A DNA stretch of 64,000 bases, taken from contig CM056574.1 of the NCBI GenBank assembly GCA_029721435.1, positions 29,559,001-29,623,000 on the forward strand, read 5' to 3'. The DNA comes from Gymnothorax reevesii. Taxonomy: Eukaryota; Chordata; Actinopteri; Anguilliformes; Muraenidae. The position numbers and the translations under genes are program-made. The notes beneath the pieces are model-generated. The model ran no database searches and was not told the origin of the DNA. It saw nothing but the letters and a program-made list of their open reading frames with translations. Positions 43,501 through 55,941 of this stretch are shown one piece after another; position 1 is the stretch's first letter; every line of letters starts with the position of its first letter.

Positions 43501-44929
43501 AGCAGTGAGTCTGACAGATCCTTGACAGTTCTGACATTTTAAGAGTGAAATCAAACAGAAGTAGGCTTTGTTTGTTCAAGAAGTGTGTCTGGATTACAAA
43601 TAATAAAGATTTTAAACAAACTTTCGTTGAGAACCAAAAGGCAATCAGTTAGAGCGCATTGCTGCCATACAACAGCATTGACCTGACACTCCTCAATTAT
43701 GTGGCTGAAACTTTATTATTACAGAAAACACAGTTCCTGAATTATGAATTCAAAATCCTTGGACATTTCCTTGAAAGAAGTAATCGTTAAGGACATTATA
43801 CATAGAATAGGAGCTCAAGATTTTTTCAGATTGCCCTCATTATTCAGATTCAACACAGTTACACCAGGGACAAGGAAGCGGCTGCCAGTTTTCCTAAGAT
43901 TTAGAATCTCCCACAAACCACAAAAAAACCTACTGACAGACAAGAGCATGGCAATTATAGTGGGTCTGAATAATGTGGAAGGAGAGTGGAAGATGGCGTA
44001 AGATTTCAGGAGCGTACAAATTCTTTGAAGAGCAAGGAACATCCCTTTTCATAATCAATTGCCATCAACCTCCCAAAATAGTGGAGAAGTTGCTTTGATT
44101 AGATTTTTATCAAATATGTTCTAAGGTACCTATCAGATCTCCCTGAAGCCTTCTCTTGACCCGTGTGATGTTTTCTAGCAAAGTACACCATTACATTTGT
44201 CATATACCAGCTTGTGCTGTGACAGTGACAGATTGCATCAACAGGAGGCCGAATCACATTTTGAACTCGGGTGGGTCTTTAGTGCGCGCACATATGCATA
44301 AAGAAACTTTCTATTCCATTCACTCTCTAATGAAATTGGATATAAGCGCAAATGATCTGGGTAACATGTAAGACTAAGCCAGCAGTGAATCTGCTCTTTC
44401 CCCCAATTTCTGTTTTTTTTTTTTTTTAATTATTATTATTATTTGGCAAAAAGAAGAATGACTGCGAAGAATTTTAACGCATGCAAACATGCATATGAAA
44501 AGACACATGCGCACAAACAGACTTTTTCAGTGCAGCAGAGTGCACAATACAGGAACATGACCTGAAAGTTGCTAAAAAAAAAAAACTCCAAATTGGATGA
44601 AAACAACTCTCTTCTGACGTAACGCTTACTGACTGGAGAAAAGACATCTTCCGACACATCTTTCTTTAAAAGCATTATTTTCACGGCTCTCTGACATATT
44701 GTGCATTTCTTTGTGCTCAGGGCATGTGACAGCTGTCAACACGATCTGACAAACAGTATCAGCACCCACAGTGATGTGTGACATCTGAAAAAATGTCAAT
44801 CTTCCATGGTTTTCCATTCGCTTGCCACCGACCATTTCACTGAAGCCAAGATACACAGACGATGCCATAACATTCAACTTACATTTTCTGTTGAAAAAAA
44901 ATGATAGATTACTAGTATGTTGGAACTGA
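40519..44929. other. intergenic, nothing recognised
   Basis: A long stretch without a gene or paired-end element that I can support. A T/ATT-rich tract lies at 44411-44442. The segment 41410-41700 with AATAAA near 41657 could be a worn repeat but shows no clear ends. Confidence 0.5.
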
Positions 44930-46045
44930 CATATACAAGCCCATTTCCAAAAGGAGTTGGGGTCTTCTGTAAAATGGAAATAAAAACAGAACGTAATTAT
45001 TTACAAATAAATCAATACTTAACTGAGAATGGTTGAAAAACTGCATATCAGATGTTGAAATTGAACGTTTTTATTGTTTTTATTTTAAATATGTCCTCAT
45101 TTTGAATTTCATCCCAGCAACAAGTTTGAAATAAGTTGGAATGAAGGCATGTTTACCCCCGTGGTGCGTCACCGCCTCTTTTAACATCACCCTAAAAGTG
45201 TTTGGGAACTGGGGAGACTAACTACTGTAGTTTTGAAAGCAAAATGTTTTCCCTTTCTTGCTCAATATAGGATTTCAGCTGCTCAACACTGGGTGGCCGC
45301 TGTCATATTTTTCATTGAATAATGCGCCAAATATTTTCAGTTGATCACAGGTCTGGACTCCAGGCAGACCAGTGTCGCACCCAGACTCTCCTACTGTGTA
45401 GAGCGAGGTTTCTGTTATCCTGCCAAAAAAAAAAGCAAGCCATTCCCTGAAAATGATGTCAGGATAGCAGCACATGTTGCTCCCAATCCTGTGTATATTA
45501 TTCAGCATTCGGAGGCTTCACAGAAGTGTGAATGATTCATGCCATATGCACTAATGCACCCCCATAGTATCATACACACTGGCCTTATCAGAAAGCTGAT
45601 AACACGCTGAATAGTCCTTCTCCTCTTTAGCGCCGATGATGTAGCATCCATGATTTTTTAAAAATTTCACATTTTGATTGACCTGACCACAAGACAGTTT
45701 TCCACTCCACCTCAGTCTAACTGATATGAGTTTGAGCCCAGAGTTTGAGCCCAGCATTTCTGGATCTTGTTTACCATGTAAAAATAAAACCACAAGTAAA
45801 GTTTAAGTTGCATTTGTGGATACAGTGACAAAATGTGTTTACTGATGGTTGTTTACAAAAAAGTTTCTGATCACATGCACTGATTTTCACAACATAATTC
45901 TGTTTAGAATGCTGTGCTGCCTGAGGGCCTACAGGTAACAGCCACTCACTATTGGTTTGCAGCTTTGCCCCTTGCGTACAGAGATTTCTCCAGTTTCACT
46001 GAATCTTTTAATGATATTATTTGCCGTAGATGATGAAATCCCTGT
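44930..46045 (-). mobile_element. decayed Tc1-like transposon, copy B
   Basis: The plus-strand start ACAAGCCCATTTCCAAAAGG followed by AGTTGGGGTC is the inverse-end style of the element at 1.7-2.9 kb. Minus-strand frame 45793-45551 carries KFLKNHGCYIIGAKEEKDYS, aligning with [14 protein letters not shown] of copy A. The far end has the sequence opposite the DNA-binding N-terminus ('GATGATATTATTTGCCGTAG'). It is strongly decayed with many stops and inserted bases. Confidence 0.82.
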
Positions 46046-49000
46046 AGAAAAAACCTATCTTTTATAGCATGTATTGATTATGTTCTCATGTGACTAAATT
46101 ACCGTTCAGAATTTCAATGTCTCTTCCTTTTGAGGTCATTGCTGCTATAGGCTCTGTCCTGCCTTCGGTTCCACGCTTGGACGGGCATCAATCTCTCAGA
46201 ACAGAGCTATATCGCCGAGCCCAATGTATTCTTGTATGCTAATACCCCTGTATGCTTTCAATAAATGTTCTCTTCTTAGCAAAATGGTCCTATCAGAAAT
46301 GGATTATTTTAATTGGTAAAATTTGATAACTGTTTACTTATTCCTCCTCTTGCTTCATGCTGTATCCATGCTTGCATAGATCTTTCATGCTAAATCACAA
46401 GTGCTGTGAGAAGCATTACTGTTCTAGGAGATTTACATTACATGACATTAAATTTACACACCTTTTTATCTACAGCCATTTTCTGCATGAGGTGATATAA
46501 GTGTATTCTGCGGAGTTATTTGAGCAACTATGTGCCAGACATCATTTCCACACTGTAGACCTAATTCGCTAAAGCACAAAATGTGGGTTAACTGTGCCAA
46601 AGCAGAGCATCATGATGCATATAATAAAAACATAATCTTAAAAGCTATAAAAGCCTAATTTAATTGCCTTTTATTGGGGTACTCAAGGGTGGAGATGGAT
46701 GAACAGCCATGTCTTCTCTTCTTTTTATAACCATGTAGGTATCATACAAACACAATGGAATGCAAATATAGAGGGACATCCTCCTTAAACACTTGAAAAA
46801 CTAAAAAATAACCCACCTGTGTATCAATAAACTTTCAAAATGCCTGATTTTTGAGGCAAAACCCTGCTCAGTTCATCTGTCCCGTTCAATCGGAACAAGC
46901 TCCCAGCCTAATGAGGGTCCAGGATTGGGACCACGTTCTTATTAACCCTTCCAAGTCTGTTCCTCTGTCAAATTTGTCAGGATCTAGCTCCCAATCCTTC
47001 AACAATTATCTGGATTAGTTATTCCAAGCTACTCCATCCTCCTATGGGATAGTTTGACACAGGCGAAATGTGCACTCCACCTGGCTGTTATCTCGGAAGC
47101 CACTGGCCAACGATTGACACAACAAGATTTAATAATCATGTAAATTTTTAGGGGTCTACATTAGATAACTTAATTTCTTATGGAAATTGATGGTGGATAG
47201 ACTGAGTATTTTCTGTTCTTATGATGGAAAATATCCTTCCACTTTATTTCGTGGAGATTTATGGGAAATATGATATTCAATCAAACTGACTGCCCTGAAA
47301 ATGCAGTCATCGAAAATGGGAGAAAAAAGAACATAGAGAGGAAGATGAGGCAAGGGAGATACTACATGAATATGGTATCTATCTGTGGAAATGAAGGAGG
47401 CACCTCGCTTAGCATCATAAAAAAACCAAGAAACATTCTTTTGGATGATCCCTTTACATGGTAAAGGCAGTATTTGCTCTCAAATTTGTAAGTAATTTGT
47501 AAGCCCAAGAGGGTCCGAGTTGAGGCGGAAGGTCTCAGCGTGTTTACCTAGGCTGCAGGGGAAAGTAAGGACTTTGCAGTCTCCATTCTGTAAATGGCAT
47601 CCGGCTACAGCGTCAGCATTAGACCACTACCTCAGGTCAAACGTGATGATGTGACCGTATGTTCTGCTTTTTGGCCTGAAGTTTGTCTAGCGGATACCGC
47701 GATCCTTAAATCTTGCCAGTTACAATTACCAAACCAGGCATTCGCATGAATGCCATTTGACTCCAATTTATGAATTTAGAGCTCTGTTGTGTGTCGGACT
47801 CATAACCAAAAACATCTGCAGAGCCCAACTCCGTGGAGAACTCAGAGGCTGGCGGTCCTATTCTGCCCTGTGGTTTGACATAGAAAATAGCTATGACTAG
47901 TGATCACCGGGGGCCAGAATTAATGTATAATTAAAACCTTTGAAGTATAACGCAGAGAGGCGTTCAGGGACTGATTATACAGTATAACGCAAAAACAAAA
48001 AAAAAGAAGGCGTTCAGGGACTCATTTGTTCAAGGACATATTCTTGGAACCAATCAAAATAGCGCCAATCACAGCATGGAACACCACGACGTACCTTGCA
48101 GGAAGGCCTGGTGATCAGGCAGGCCTCATAGCCCTACATTATACCCCATTGGGTGACAGGACTCTGGGTAGAAGAATGTAAGTTAGTTCGAGTCAGAAAA
48201 CCACAACAGAATGCAATTAACAATTTATTTTACCGGGCAGGTACAACTTTAAATCAGAGAAACAAATTACACAGTTACTAGAAATTTAAAGAAATAAGTA
48301 AATCATACGTGGCACGACTCACAACTGCACATATACACAATGTGTGCAGTGTGGGAAGAATGAATACAAGCTTCCTGAAATGTCTGACTCCACATGGCAT
48401 CGAGTTGCAGGTGTGGGAAGTTGTATGCAATCTTCCATAACTGTTTAGGCTACACACGGCATACAGATGCCCGTGCGCAAAGTCGGTTGCAATCTTTCCC
48501 AAATGGTTTGTTTCCCTATCATTTATGCCCAAACTCTATAAGGGTTTCCTATGGCGGGGTCGAAAATTATTTGGGTTGCCGAATCAGGAATGTGGCCCCT
48601 CCCTGGGGGAAATTTGGGCAAGGGCATTTCAAGTCTGTCCTTTTCAGTTTTTAAATGAGGGTTTGGTATAATTCTAATCCCTTCGAAACATGCCTCATCT
48701 GATTTTGGAAATTTTGCAGAGTAGAATGATACCAAACACGCTATATTTGCGCTACGGTTTGCCATGAAACATCCAGTACAACAAGGAATTACAAAGATTA
48801 TCTGTATAGATGCTATCAATCAGCTCTTGTCATACAATATAACAACTACACATTACATTTGTAACATTATGGGTGAAATCGGGATTTGAAATCGGGATTT
48901 TAAATCGGTTGAAAAAAGTCCCTGAAAATTTGTAAATGGGGAGTAATGAGAATTATTTTGGGGGTATAATCTCTGAAAAGTCCAGTGCATGGCACTGTGG

Positions 49001-49368
49001 CATTGTCCGACACAGACCAAAGTCCCATAAGCTGTTTAGGGATAACTGGAGGACACCAGGCATTGACCATTAGGTACGTGACCGCTCCAGCCATAGGTCG
49101 ATAAGGTTGGCTGCCTTTTGGATTGTCAAAACCCTTATCGATATTGTCTCTTGAACCAGAAATTTCTTTGCCAGGTGCTGGTGCCATTAGAACAAGCTGC
49201 TGACATTGTCAAGCAATATCCCCCGCAACTGGCATTGCATTTTTGAATAGAGAATGTTTATATGCATTTAGATTTCTAAAGAACTGTAGTAATCGCAAAG
49301 CTCTTAATAACCTGGCAAAAAAAATTGGCCGGAGAGTATGCATCAGAAAACTCGGAAAATTATACCAA
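46046..49368. other. intergenic, nothing recognised
   Basis: No coding region. A short duplication of GTATAACGCA...GGCGTTCAGGGACT occurs at about 47944-48022. AATAAA near 46260 follows a GC-richer patch that could be an old LTR, without clear ends. Confidence 0.5.
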
Positions 49369-49990
49369 ATTGTTTTCATGACACACCTTTATGTCACTAC
49401 GATGCGAAATATGACCATGATTGGATGATTAGTTTCAAATTTATAGCCAAGACAGGACACATTACAGATTTCCCACAAATTTGTCGCTTTTTGCCCCAAA
49501 ACGTGAAAAATTAAAAAATTATTTTTATCCCCCCCCGCGCGTTTAGCGCGTAGCGGGGGATATAGTATTCAGCTCCGTCCATCCGTACGTACGTCCGTCC
49601 GTCCAGAACATCGTCAGCGCGATATCTCAAGAAGGAGTCAGCCTATTTCAATTCTTTTTGGTACCAACCTTCCTACTGGGAATGCGCAGACACCAGTTGG
49701 TTTTGGTGACCTAACGGCGGGGGATATCGTCACTTTAGTGACAAACTCTTGTGAAAATTGTTTTTCATGACACACCTCGATGCGAAATATGATCACGATC
49801 GGATGATTAGTTTCAAATTTATAGCCAAGACAGGACACATTACAGATTTCCCACAAATCGCTTTTTGGCCCAAAACGCAAACAATTGTAAAGATATTTTC
49901 AAAATTGTTTTTCATGACAAACCTTTATGTGGTTTTACACCTCGATGCCAAATACGGTCAGAATCGGATGATTAGTTTCGTTGTTGCGGG
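49369..49990. repeat. diverged tandem repeat with GC hairpin and GCGGGGGATA motifs
   Basis: Three partial copies of a unit with CATGACACACCT, GATGCGAAATATGA and GGATGATTAGTTTC occur at 49369-49510, 49757-49880 and 49903-49979. Between copies 1 and 2 lies a GC hairpin (49529-49559, CCCCCGCGCG..AGCGCGTAGCGGGGG). The word GCGGGGGATA recurs at about 49552, 49717 and 49987. This resembles repeats with terminal GC motifs seen in several animals, but I cannot name the family. Confidence 0.65.
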
Positions 49991-49991
49991 G

Positions 49992-49992
49992 G

Positions 49993-50027
<35 letters not shown>
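49992..50027. repeat. (AAT)n microsatellite
   Basis: About 12 copies of ATA/AAT are visible directly, starting right after the GCGGGGGAT motif. Confidence 0.95.
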
Positions 50028-50028
<1 letters not shown>

Positions 50029-50426
50029 GGGGTAATCCTGCATACATCAGAATGCACACAAATCCAGAGTGCGGTTTTTCTGCCGCTTACAGATTAATGC
50101 AAAAAATTTTCCAGCTCACGCAGCCATTACACATGTGTCCCTATCACCTCTCACATTCAACCTATTCCCTTGGCCCAAAAGCCTTTTCTTCATGGGTGAT
50201 GACCTTTCTTCTTTTGCAGAGTTGCAGCATAAATCCTAGGTAAACGTTTTGGTGAGCTAACAGCAGACTATTCTTAGAGAATAAGCGTAATTAATTTGCT
50301 GAGGAATTGAGAAAAAATTTTGCTTAATTGCGTATTGAATGTTCCAAGATTGCAACATAAATGAGGGATGGCTTGTAGAATTAAAAATAATTGTATGTTT
50401 GAAAAGATCTGGATGAGAAGAAAATA

Positions 50427-50505
50427 TACTGCTCAAAAAAATAAAGGGAACACTTGGAGTTATATTGTGTTGTTTAAGTGTTCCGTTTATTTTTTGAGCA
50501 GTTTA
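50427..50505. mobile_element. minimal Tc1/mariner-type MITE (~79 bp)
   Basis: TACTGCTCAAAAAAATAAAG at the left and its near-inverse CGTTTATTTTTTGAGCAGT at the right enclose only ~30 bp. The segment 'ACTTGGAGTTATATTGTGTT' inside matches the subterminal sequence of a common fish Tc1/mariner family as I remember it. TA flanks both ends. Confidence 0.8.
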
Positions 50506-51794
50506 TATAGTTAGAAGCAAGAGTTCTTGAGCGAAAAGGGTTTGGCAGAGGAGAGAAATGATCCAGGGAGTGAGTCATGAATGGTCCTATTTCCCTGAAG
50601 AAACAGTATCAGAAACACAATTAGGCAGTATAAAAGGGAATTTTGCTGAGAGCAAATTGTGCGATCGATATGAACATGTCCGCACTTGAGGAGGCACTCA
50701 GGATAAATCCTGTGGGGAAGGGGGGGTGGGTGTGTGTGTGTGTGGGGGGGGGGGGATGAGGCACCAGGATGTAAGCAGAGGGCAGTTGAAGATCCGCTTG
50801 CTTGTGGAAAGTGGATGTGGGGGTCAAAAGGCTGGGGTGACGGCAGTTGATACAATGCATATGGGGGTCCATGGAAGGCATGGCAAAGGGTTTCCTCTGG
50901 AATTCATTAAATAAAGGGCCTTTCATATTTAATTATTATTTTTATCTTGGTTATATTGCTACATGGTCTGTGGCCAGTGGATGTATTCATATCTTGACAA
51001 TTTGTTGAAAAAAGAATTAAAGAAACATCCAGAGAAGGAAATGTATTGAGATTTGGCAGACATTTGGTAGATAAATATTCGGCAGACATTCTTATAGGAC
51101 TGGTGTGGTTATAGAGTTGTGAGTATAGAGGATATGTGAATCATACATAGACCTTTTGAAACACACACCTTAGTCTAAAAAAGAAAAAAAAAAAGATTTT
51201 TCAATCTCAGGGGGACAGTAAGGAATTTTCTGCAGTTTGTCGGCAATAAACTTATACACCCCTGTGGTTGTGCTTTTTTAAGTGTGTGTTTAAATGGGTG
51301 GCAGTTCTTAATTCATATTGTACATTTGCAGATACAATCACTCTGTTTGAGTATAAACCCAATCAATCTGACAATCTATATACATAGATCTGTAAGACAA
51401 AGAGGTACGATGGAGAACAGGAAGGGTAGGAAAGAGAATAAAACAGAATGATCGAAAGCTCTCAGGGGTTCTCATGGATAAAATGAAGAAAATAGGGGAT
51501 TTGTGATCAAACCCTATGTCTGTTTCATCTGCAGAAGAAAGGAAATAACACCATAGGTGCAAGTCAGGGGATTCTCACCTTCAATTAGCAGATCTGAGGT
51601 CTCAGGTGCAGTCTAATTGGATTGGGTCTCAGGAGCTTTCAGAGTCTGTGTTCTGTGTAGATAATCAAACAGTTCTTAGACTAGTCTATGTCTTCAATCC
51701 CACTGTCTTCTCTCTGCGTGAGTGGTGGCGTCTTTATCACTGGCCCTCTGCGAGGCTTAGTGGCTGGAGAGAGTTTAGATCTCATTATTAAAAG
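50506..51794. other. intergenic with G-rich tract
   Basis: A G/GT-rich tract at 50714-50756 includes a 13-G run and could form a quadruplex. No gene or paired-end element was recognised elsewhere. Confidence 0.5.
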
Positions 51795-52618
51795 AATGAA
51801 TATGGAGTTAAATTACTGCCAAAACCTTGTATACAAACCAAACATGTTTTACAAATGCACAACGATTCACAAACAAATACAATGTGATTTGCAAATATAA
51901 AAATGATTCACGTGCAAACTAAGTGTGGTTTGCAAATATAAAAACGATTTACAAACAAATACAGTGGAGTTTCCAAATATAAAAATGATTCACGTACAAA
52001 CAAGGTGAGGTTTGCAAATATAAAAAACGATTTGCAAACAAATACAATGTGGTTTGCAAATACAAAACACCTTTTACATACGAATGTATTCAGTTTTACA
52101 AATACAAAACGTACCGAATGCAAGTATACGACGAGAACCATTTCCTACAAGTACAAATCACTTTTGGCAGTTTTCTACCGCTGACATGGCGTAAAGGATT
52201 TTCTCACAAATGTCCTCACTGCTATTGTCCCTGTTAAACAGCAGGTGGGGCTATGACTCAATATCCTAGATCTCTACACCGTGAAGTTGAACAGAATAGA
52301 GAACGGCCGCCAGCGACAACCGTGGACATGAGGATGATGGCTGAGGCTAAATAAAAACGCAGTGTCTACGTGTTCGAAATAACTCCGTGTCCGTTAGTGG
52401 GATGGTGTCAATATAACTCCGTGTCCAACAGTCGATTATTGTTTTTAATCTCTTGAAGTCCACTGAATCTTTTAGATCGCCTATTAAACGTGAATGTTTG
52501 ATCAGATGGCTCAGTTCTTCAAGATGGGTACCCAATCAATGTTTCTGTTTAAGCTCTGCTCAATAAAGTGTTCTGATTGATAGTGATATATTTTTATTTT
52601 CCATTTCGTTATAAATCT

Positions 52619-53736
52619 GGGCCCGTATTCACAAAGCATCTTATCTTAGCGCTAGGAGTACTCCTAATTCGCGCTAAAACATTTTATGTAGGAGTAAAAT
52701 CTGAAAAGTAATTCACAAAACCGCTGAGAGCAACTTTTAGCCACCCGAGACACCGAGGGTAACGCTGCAACGATCTGTTGGCTGATATTATCCCACGCAT
52801 ACCGCTTGGATTTGCTGTTCACCCCCGAGCCAATTTTCCCTCTGATTAGGTTACATGCTTTCGCTCCAGCACCAACTGGCCCAGCAGCAGTAACTGGTCT
52901 TGGCTCCAGCTGGGCTTTCGCGTCATTTTTGAACTTACATCCATGACAGTTTAGGGCAAACAAACTTGAACGGCTCGACATTTAAATGATCGCAACATAT
53001 TTTCATTCTCATCGGGTAACAAGTAGCTATTGGGGCAAGTGACGCGTTTTATTAATAACTTGTTTAATGCTATTAATGTTTTCACAATTATCTCTTTCCT
53101 ATGTACGTTTATTTGCCTAGAGCGTGATATGCGGGGACCGTGCATTGCAATTTTCAAAAGTGCTCAATATACTATTATTTTAAACCGAATCTAAAAAAAC
53201 CAATGCTTTGTATGTTAACAATAACTTGCTTAAAAGTAACCCTGTTTTAAATCATTATAGCTGTAGGGAAGAAAATTATTTTAATGTCAATGTTAAAGTT
53301 AAGGTTAGGCTTAGGGTTAGGGCAGTGTTTAAAAAGGGGATTGTCGTACCTCTCTACTTTGAAATGCATTTGAAAACTGCCGAACCCGTAACAACTGCCA
53401 TTATTTTATTGGACAAACCAGTCCCTTGGACTATTTTCTCATTTTTTCCTCCATGGGTTGTATGTGGGATATTTTTTTCAATGGGTTGCCCTGCCACCAA
53501 ACAACCAATCACCGTGCTCATTTTTCCAAGACTCGTGCATGAGAATTGACATCAGCCATAGCAACGGAGATTACTCCCGCCTATCTCAGAGCTACCCCGA
53601 TTGAGTTACCAATTTTCTTCACTAAAAGTTGCTCTCAGCGGTTTTGTGAATTTTAAGAATGTTTTATCATAAATGTTTTAGCGCGACTTAGGAGTACTCC
53701 TAGCGCTAAGATAAGATGCTTTGTTAATACGGGCCC
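52619..53736. mobile_element. inner block with GGGCCCGTATT ends, Harbinger-like
   Basis: It starts GGGCCCGTATTCACAAAGCA and ends in the inverse form, with ~120 bp of terminal similarity on each side (CTTAGCGCTAGGAGTACTCC). The flanks are themselves inverted (AAATCT / AGATTT) because they belong to the arms of the larger foldback, so no separate target duplication is seen. The ends and the SANT-like fragment inside suggest a Harbinger-type ancestor. Confidence 0.55.
52664..52981 (-). pseudogene. SANT/Myb-like protein fragment
   Basis: The minus-strand frame of 105 aa includes SGVNSKSKRYAWDNISQQIV followed by AALPSVSRVAKSC. The pattern of a Trp with spaced basic residues resembles the second and third helices of SANT/trihelix domains in Harbinger accessory proteins. 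The upstream part (MSSRSSLFALNCHGCKFKND) is not recognised. The frame runs into the inverted arm at its C-terminus, so the original end is lost. The assignment is tentative. Confidence 0.4.
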
Positions 53737-54516
53737 AGATTTGTAACGAAATGGAAAATAAAAATATATCACTATCAATCAGAACACTTTATTGAGCAGA
53801 GCTTAAACAGAAACATTGATTGGGTACCCATCTTGAAGAACTGAGCCATCTGATCAAACATTCACGTTTAATAGGCTATCTAAAAGATTCAGTAGACTTC
53901 GAAATTAAAAACAATAATCCACTGTCGGACACGTAGTTATATTGACACCATCCCACTGTCGGGCACGGAATTATTTCGAACAAGAAGACACTGCGTTTTT
54001 ATTTAGCCTCAGCCATCATCCTCATGTCCACGGTTGTCGCTGGCGGCCGTTCTCTATTCTGTTCAACTTCACGGTGTAGAGATCTAGGATATTGAGTCAT
54101 AGCCCCACCTGCTGTTTAACAGGGACAATAACAGTGAGGACATTTGTGAGAAAATCCTTTACGCCATGTCAGCGGTAGAAAACTGCCAAAAGTGATTTGT
54201 ACTTGTAGGAAATGGTTCTCGTCGTATACTTGTAATCGGTACGTTTTGTATTTGTAAAACTGAAAACATTCGTTTGTTAATGGTGTTTTGTATTTGCAAA
54301 TCACACCTTGTTTGTACGTGAATCGTTTTTATATTTGCAAATCACACTGTATTTGTTTGCAAATCGTATTTATATTTGCAAACCACACTTTATTTGCACG
54401 TGAATCATTTTTATATTTGCAAATCACATTGTATTTGTTTGTGAATCGTGGTGCATTTGTAAAACATGTTCGGTTTGTATACAAGGTTTTGGCAGTAATT
54501 TAACTCCATAAATGAA

Positions 54517-55935
54517 CAATGTGTACAGTGAATCTGAGCATTGTACACCAGCAGTATGTCTGTTTGTACAAATTTTACAAGACTTTGTATGCCTGTCATT
54601 GTACGTGTGTATGCACCTGATCTCTTCAAAGTTCTAAGAATATCGGGTAAACACATAGCACCACAGAAAAGTGCTAATGCATATTATACAGTATATTGAG
54701 CAACATTTTATCTGCATAAATTTTATATCAAGAAGAGGTATTTTATACGGGTGTATAACCCATTGACATGTCAGTGTGTGTGTGTGAGTGCAGACTTCAG
54801 GGTGTTGGAGCGCATTAGACTGTGATTGATTCAGGATTTCAGCATCATTAGGCTTGCTCAGTGAAATGGGACTGCGTGCGAAACAGGAGGCGATCCCCTT
54901 CAGGTTCGCCTGTGCCATTTTCTGTTTCACTGGATTTAAAAAAGGGGGATCCTATCCCTCTTTATCCCCCTATCATCTCTCACAGCCTGTGCCGCTGAGG
55001 ACATGTGACAGCTGCTGTGATATTAGCATGTAAGCTAAATGAAATATAAATATTGAGATTTTTATGCCCTGTGCATTTATTTCTTATCAGCACCCCCCTC
55101 ATCCAACCTGCCTTTTTTGAGCACTTTACCACAAAATGGGGTTTTCTAATTTTCCAGAAGTTTATTTTAAAATTTTCAAAATCTTTATTTCAATCAAACT
55201 TTTCAAAAAGCTATTTTAATTAACAACTGAACTCATGCCTTAAAATTCTCATCATCAGGTTACTGTTGACAGGGACCTCAGACACTGCGCGATGTGCTTG
55301 AAGAATATTACTATGCAAATTGTTGTTATCCATGTGCATAGAGATAGCAAGTACAATATAATTGAGAACTGTGTGACCTCAATTTTTGATTAGGGGACAC
55401 AGAGAGATGTCCCACTAATTATGGCATAGTGCTCCTGAGTTGTTTGTGAGTTTTAGCAAAAACTGAAAATCTTCTACTAATAGCAGCCAGCAAACCCCAT
55501 GATTTTTTCCAGCTGTTAGAGCCCCAAGAGTCACTGTTTGTTCCCCATTGAGTTGCGCCTTGTCGTGGTGGGTAGGCCTGTGTGGTCTGATTACCTTGAG
55601 AGCTATGCCGGCGGGGGCTTAAGCCTCTGGTAGGTCCAACGAAGCTGGTCGATTAAGTAAGGGCCAGACTAAACGCAACTCACCCCCTCCGGGTACAGGT
55701 TGGGGTGTAGGGCTGGCAACACCAAGCCCATAAAACAATCATAAATAGCACAGCCATTACAGCAGCTGTGAGTGCAATCTTCTGGATGAGGATATTGGCC
55801 AGTTGCTGCAACCGCTCTGGTGACTGCTGGTCCTTACCTGCAGTCGTAGCTGGATGTTGGGAAGAGACAGTGGACCTGGGCCTTCAAGGCCCATCTCCAC
55901 TATTTTTGTTGTCCAGGGTCCTCTCCTGCTGCCTA
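54517..55935. other. intergenic, one repeat-like GC-rich block
   Basis: 55548-55740 is GC-richer (TTGCGCCTTGTCGTGGTGGG, AGAGCTATGCCGGCGGGGGC) and reminds me of the 5' leader of a non-LTR element; I cannot confirm it. Nothing else was recognised. Confidence 0.4.
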
Positions 55936-55941
55936 TCTTTA

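Larger units (their letters stand above)
51801..54510. mobile_element. 2.7-kb foldback transposon with ~0.9-kb inverted arms
   Basis: The left arm (51801 to ~52740) and right arm (~53620 to 54510) are inverted copies with small differences. The ends are TATGGAG...CTCCATA, flanked by the 6-bp direct repeat AATGAA (51795-51800, 54511-54516). The outer 280 bp of each arm is a tandem mosaic of words such as TTTGCAAATATAAAAA and GATTCACGTGCAAAC. The inner part of the arms includes GGGCCCGTATT (see inner block). The unique centre carries a SANT-like coding remnant. A 6-bp duplication is used by few superfamilies (IS3EU, Dada). Confidence 0.75.

Noticed and set aside
46050..46290. Possible solo LTR with AATAAA
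   Set aside because: No TG...CA ends or flanking duplication could be placed.
53290..53330. Interstitial telomere repeat (TTAGGG-like)
   Set aside because: Only about two TTAGGG units occur, in a degenerate GTTAAGG context; too short to support a telomeric origin.
53208..53549. 113-aa frame in the foldback centre
   Set aside because: Composition and lack of any motif suggest chance; it spans the degenerate GTTAAG repeat.
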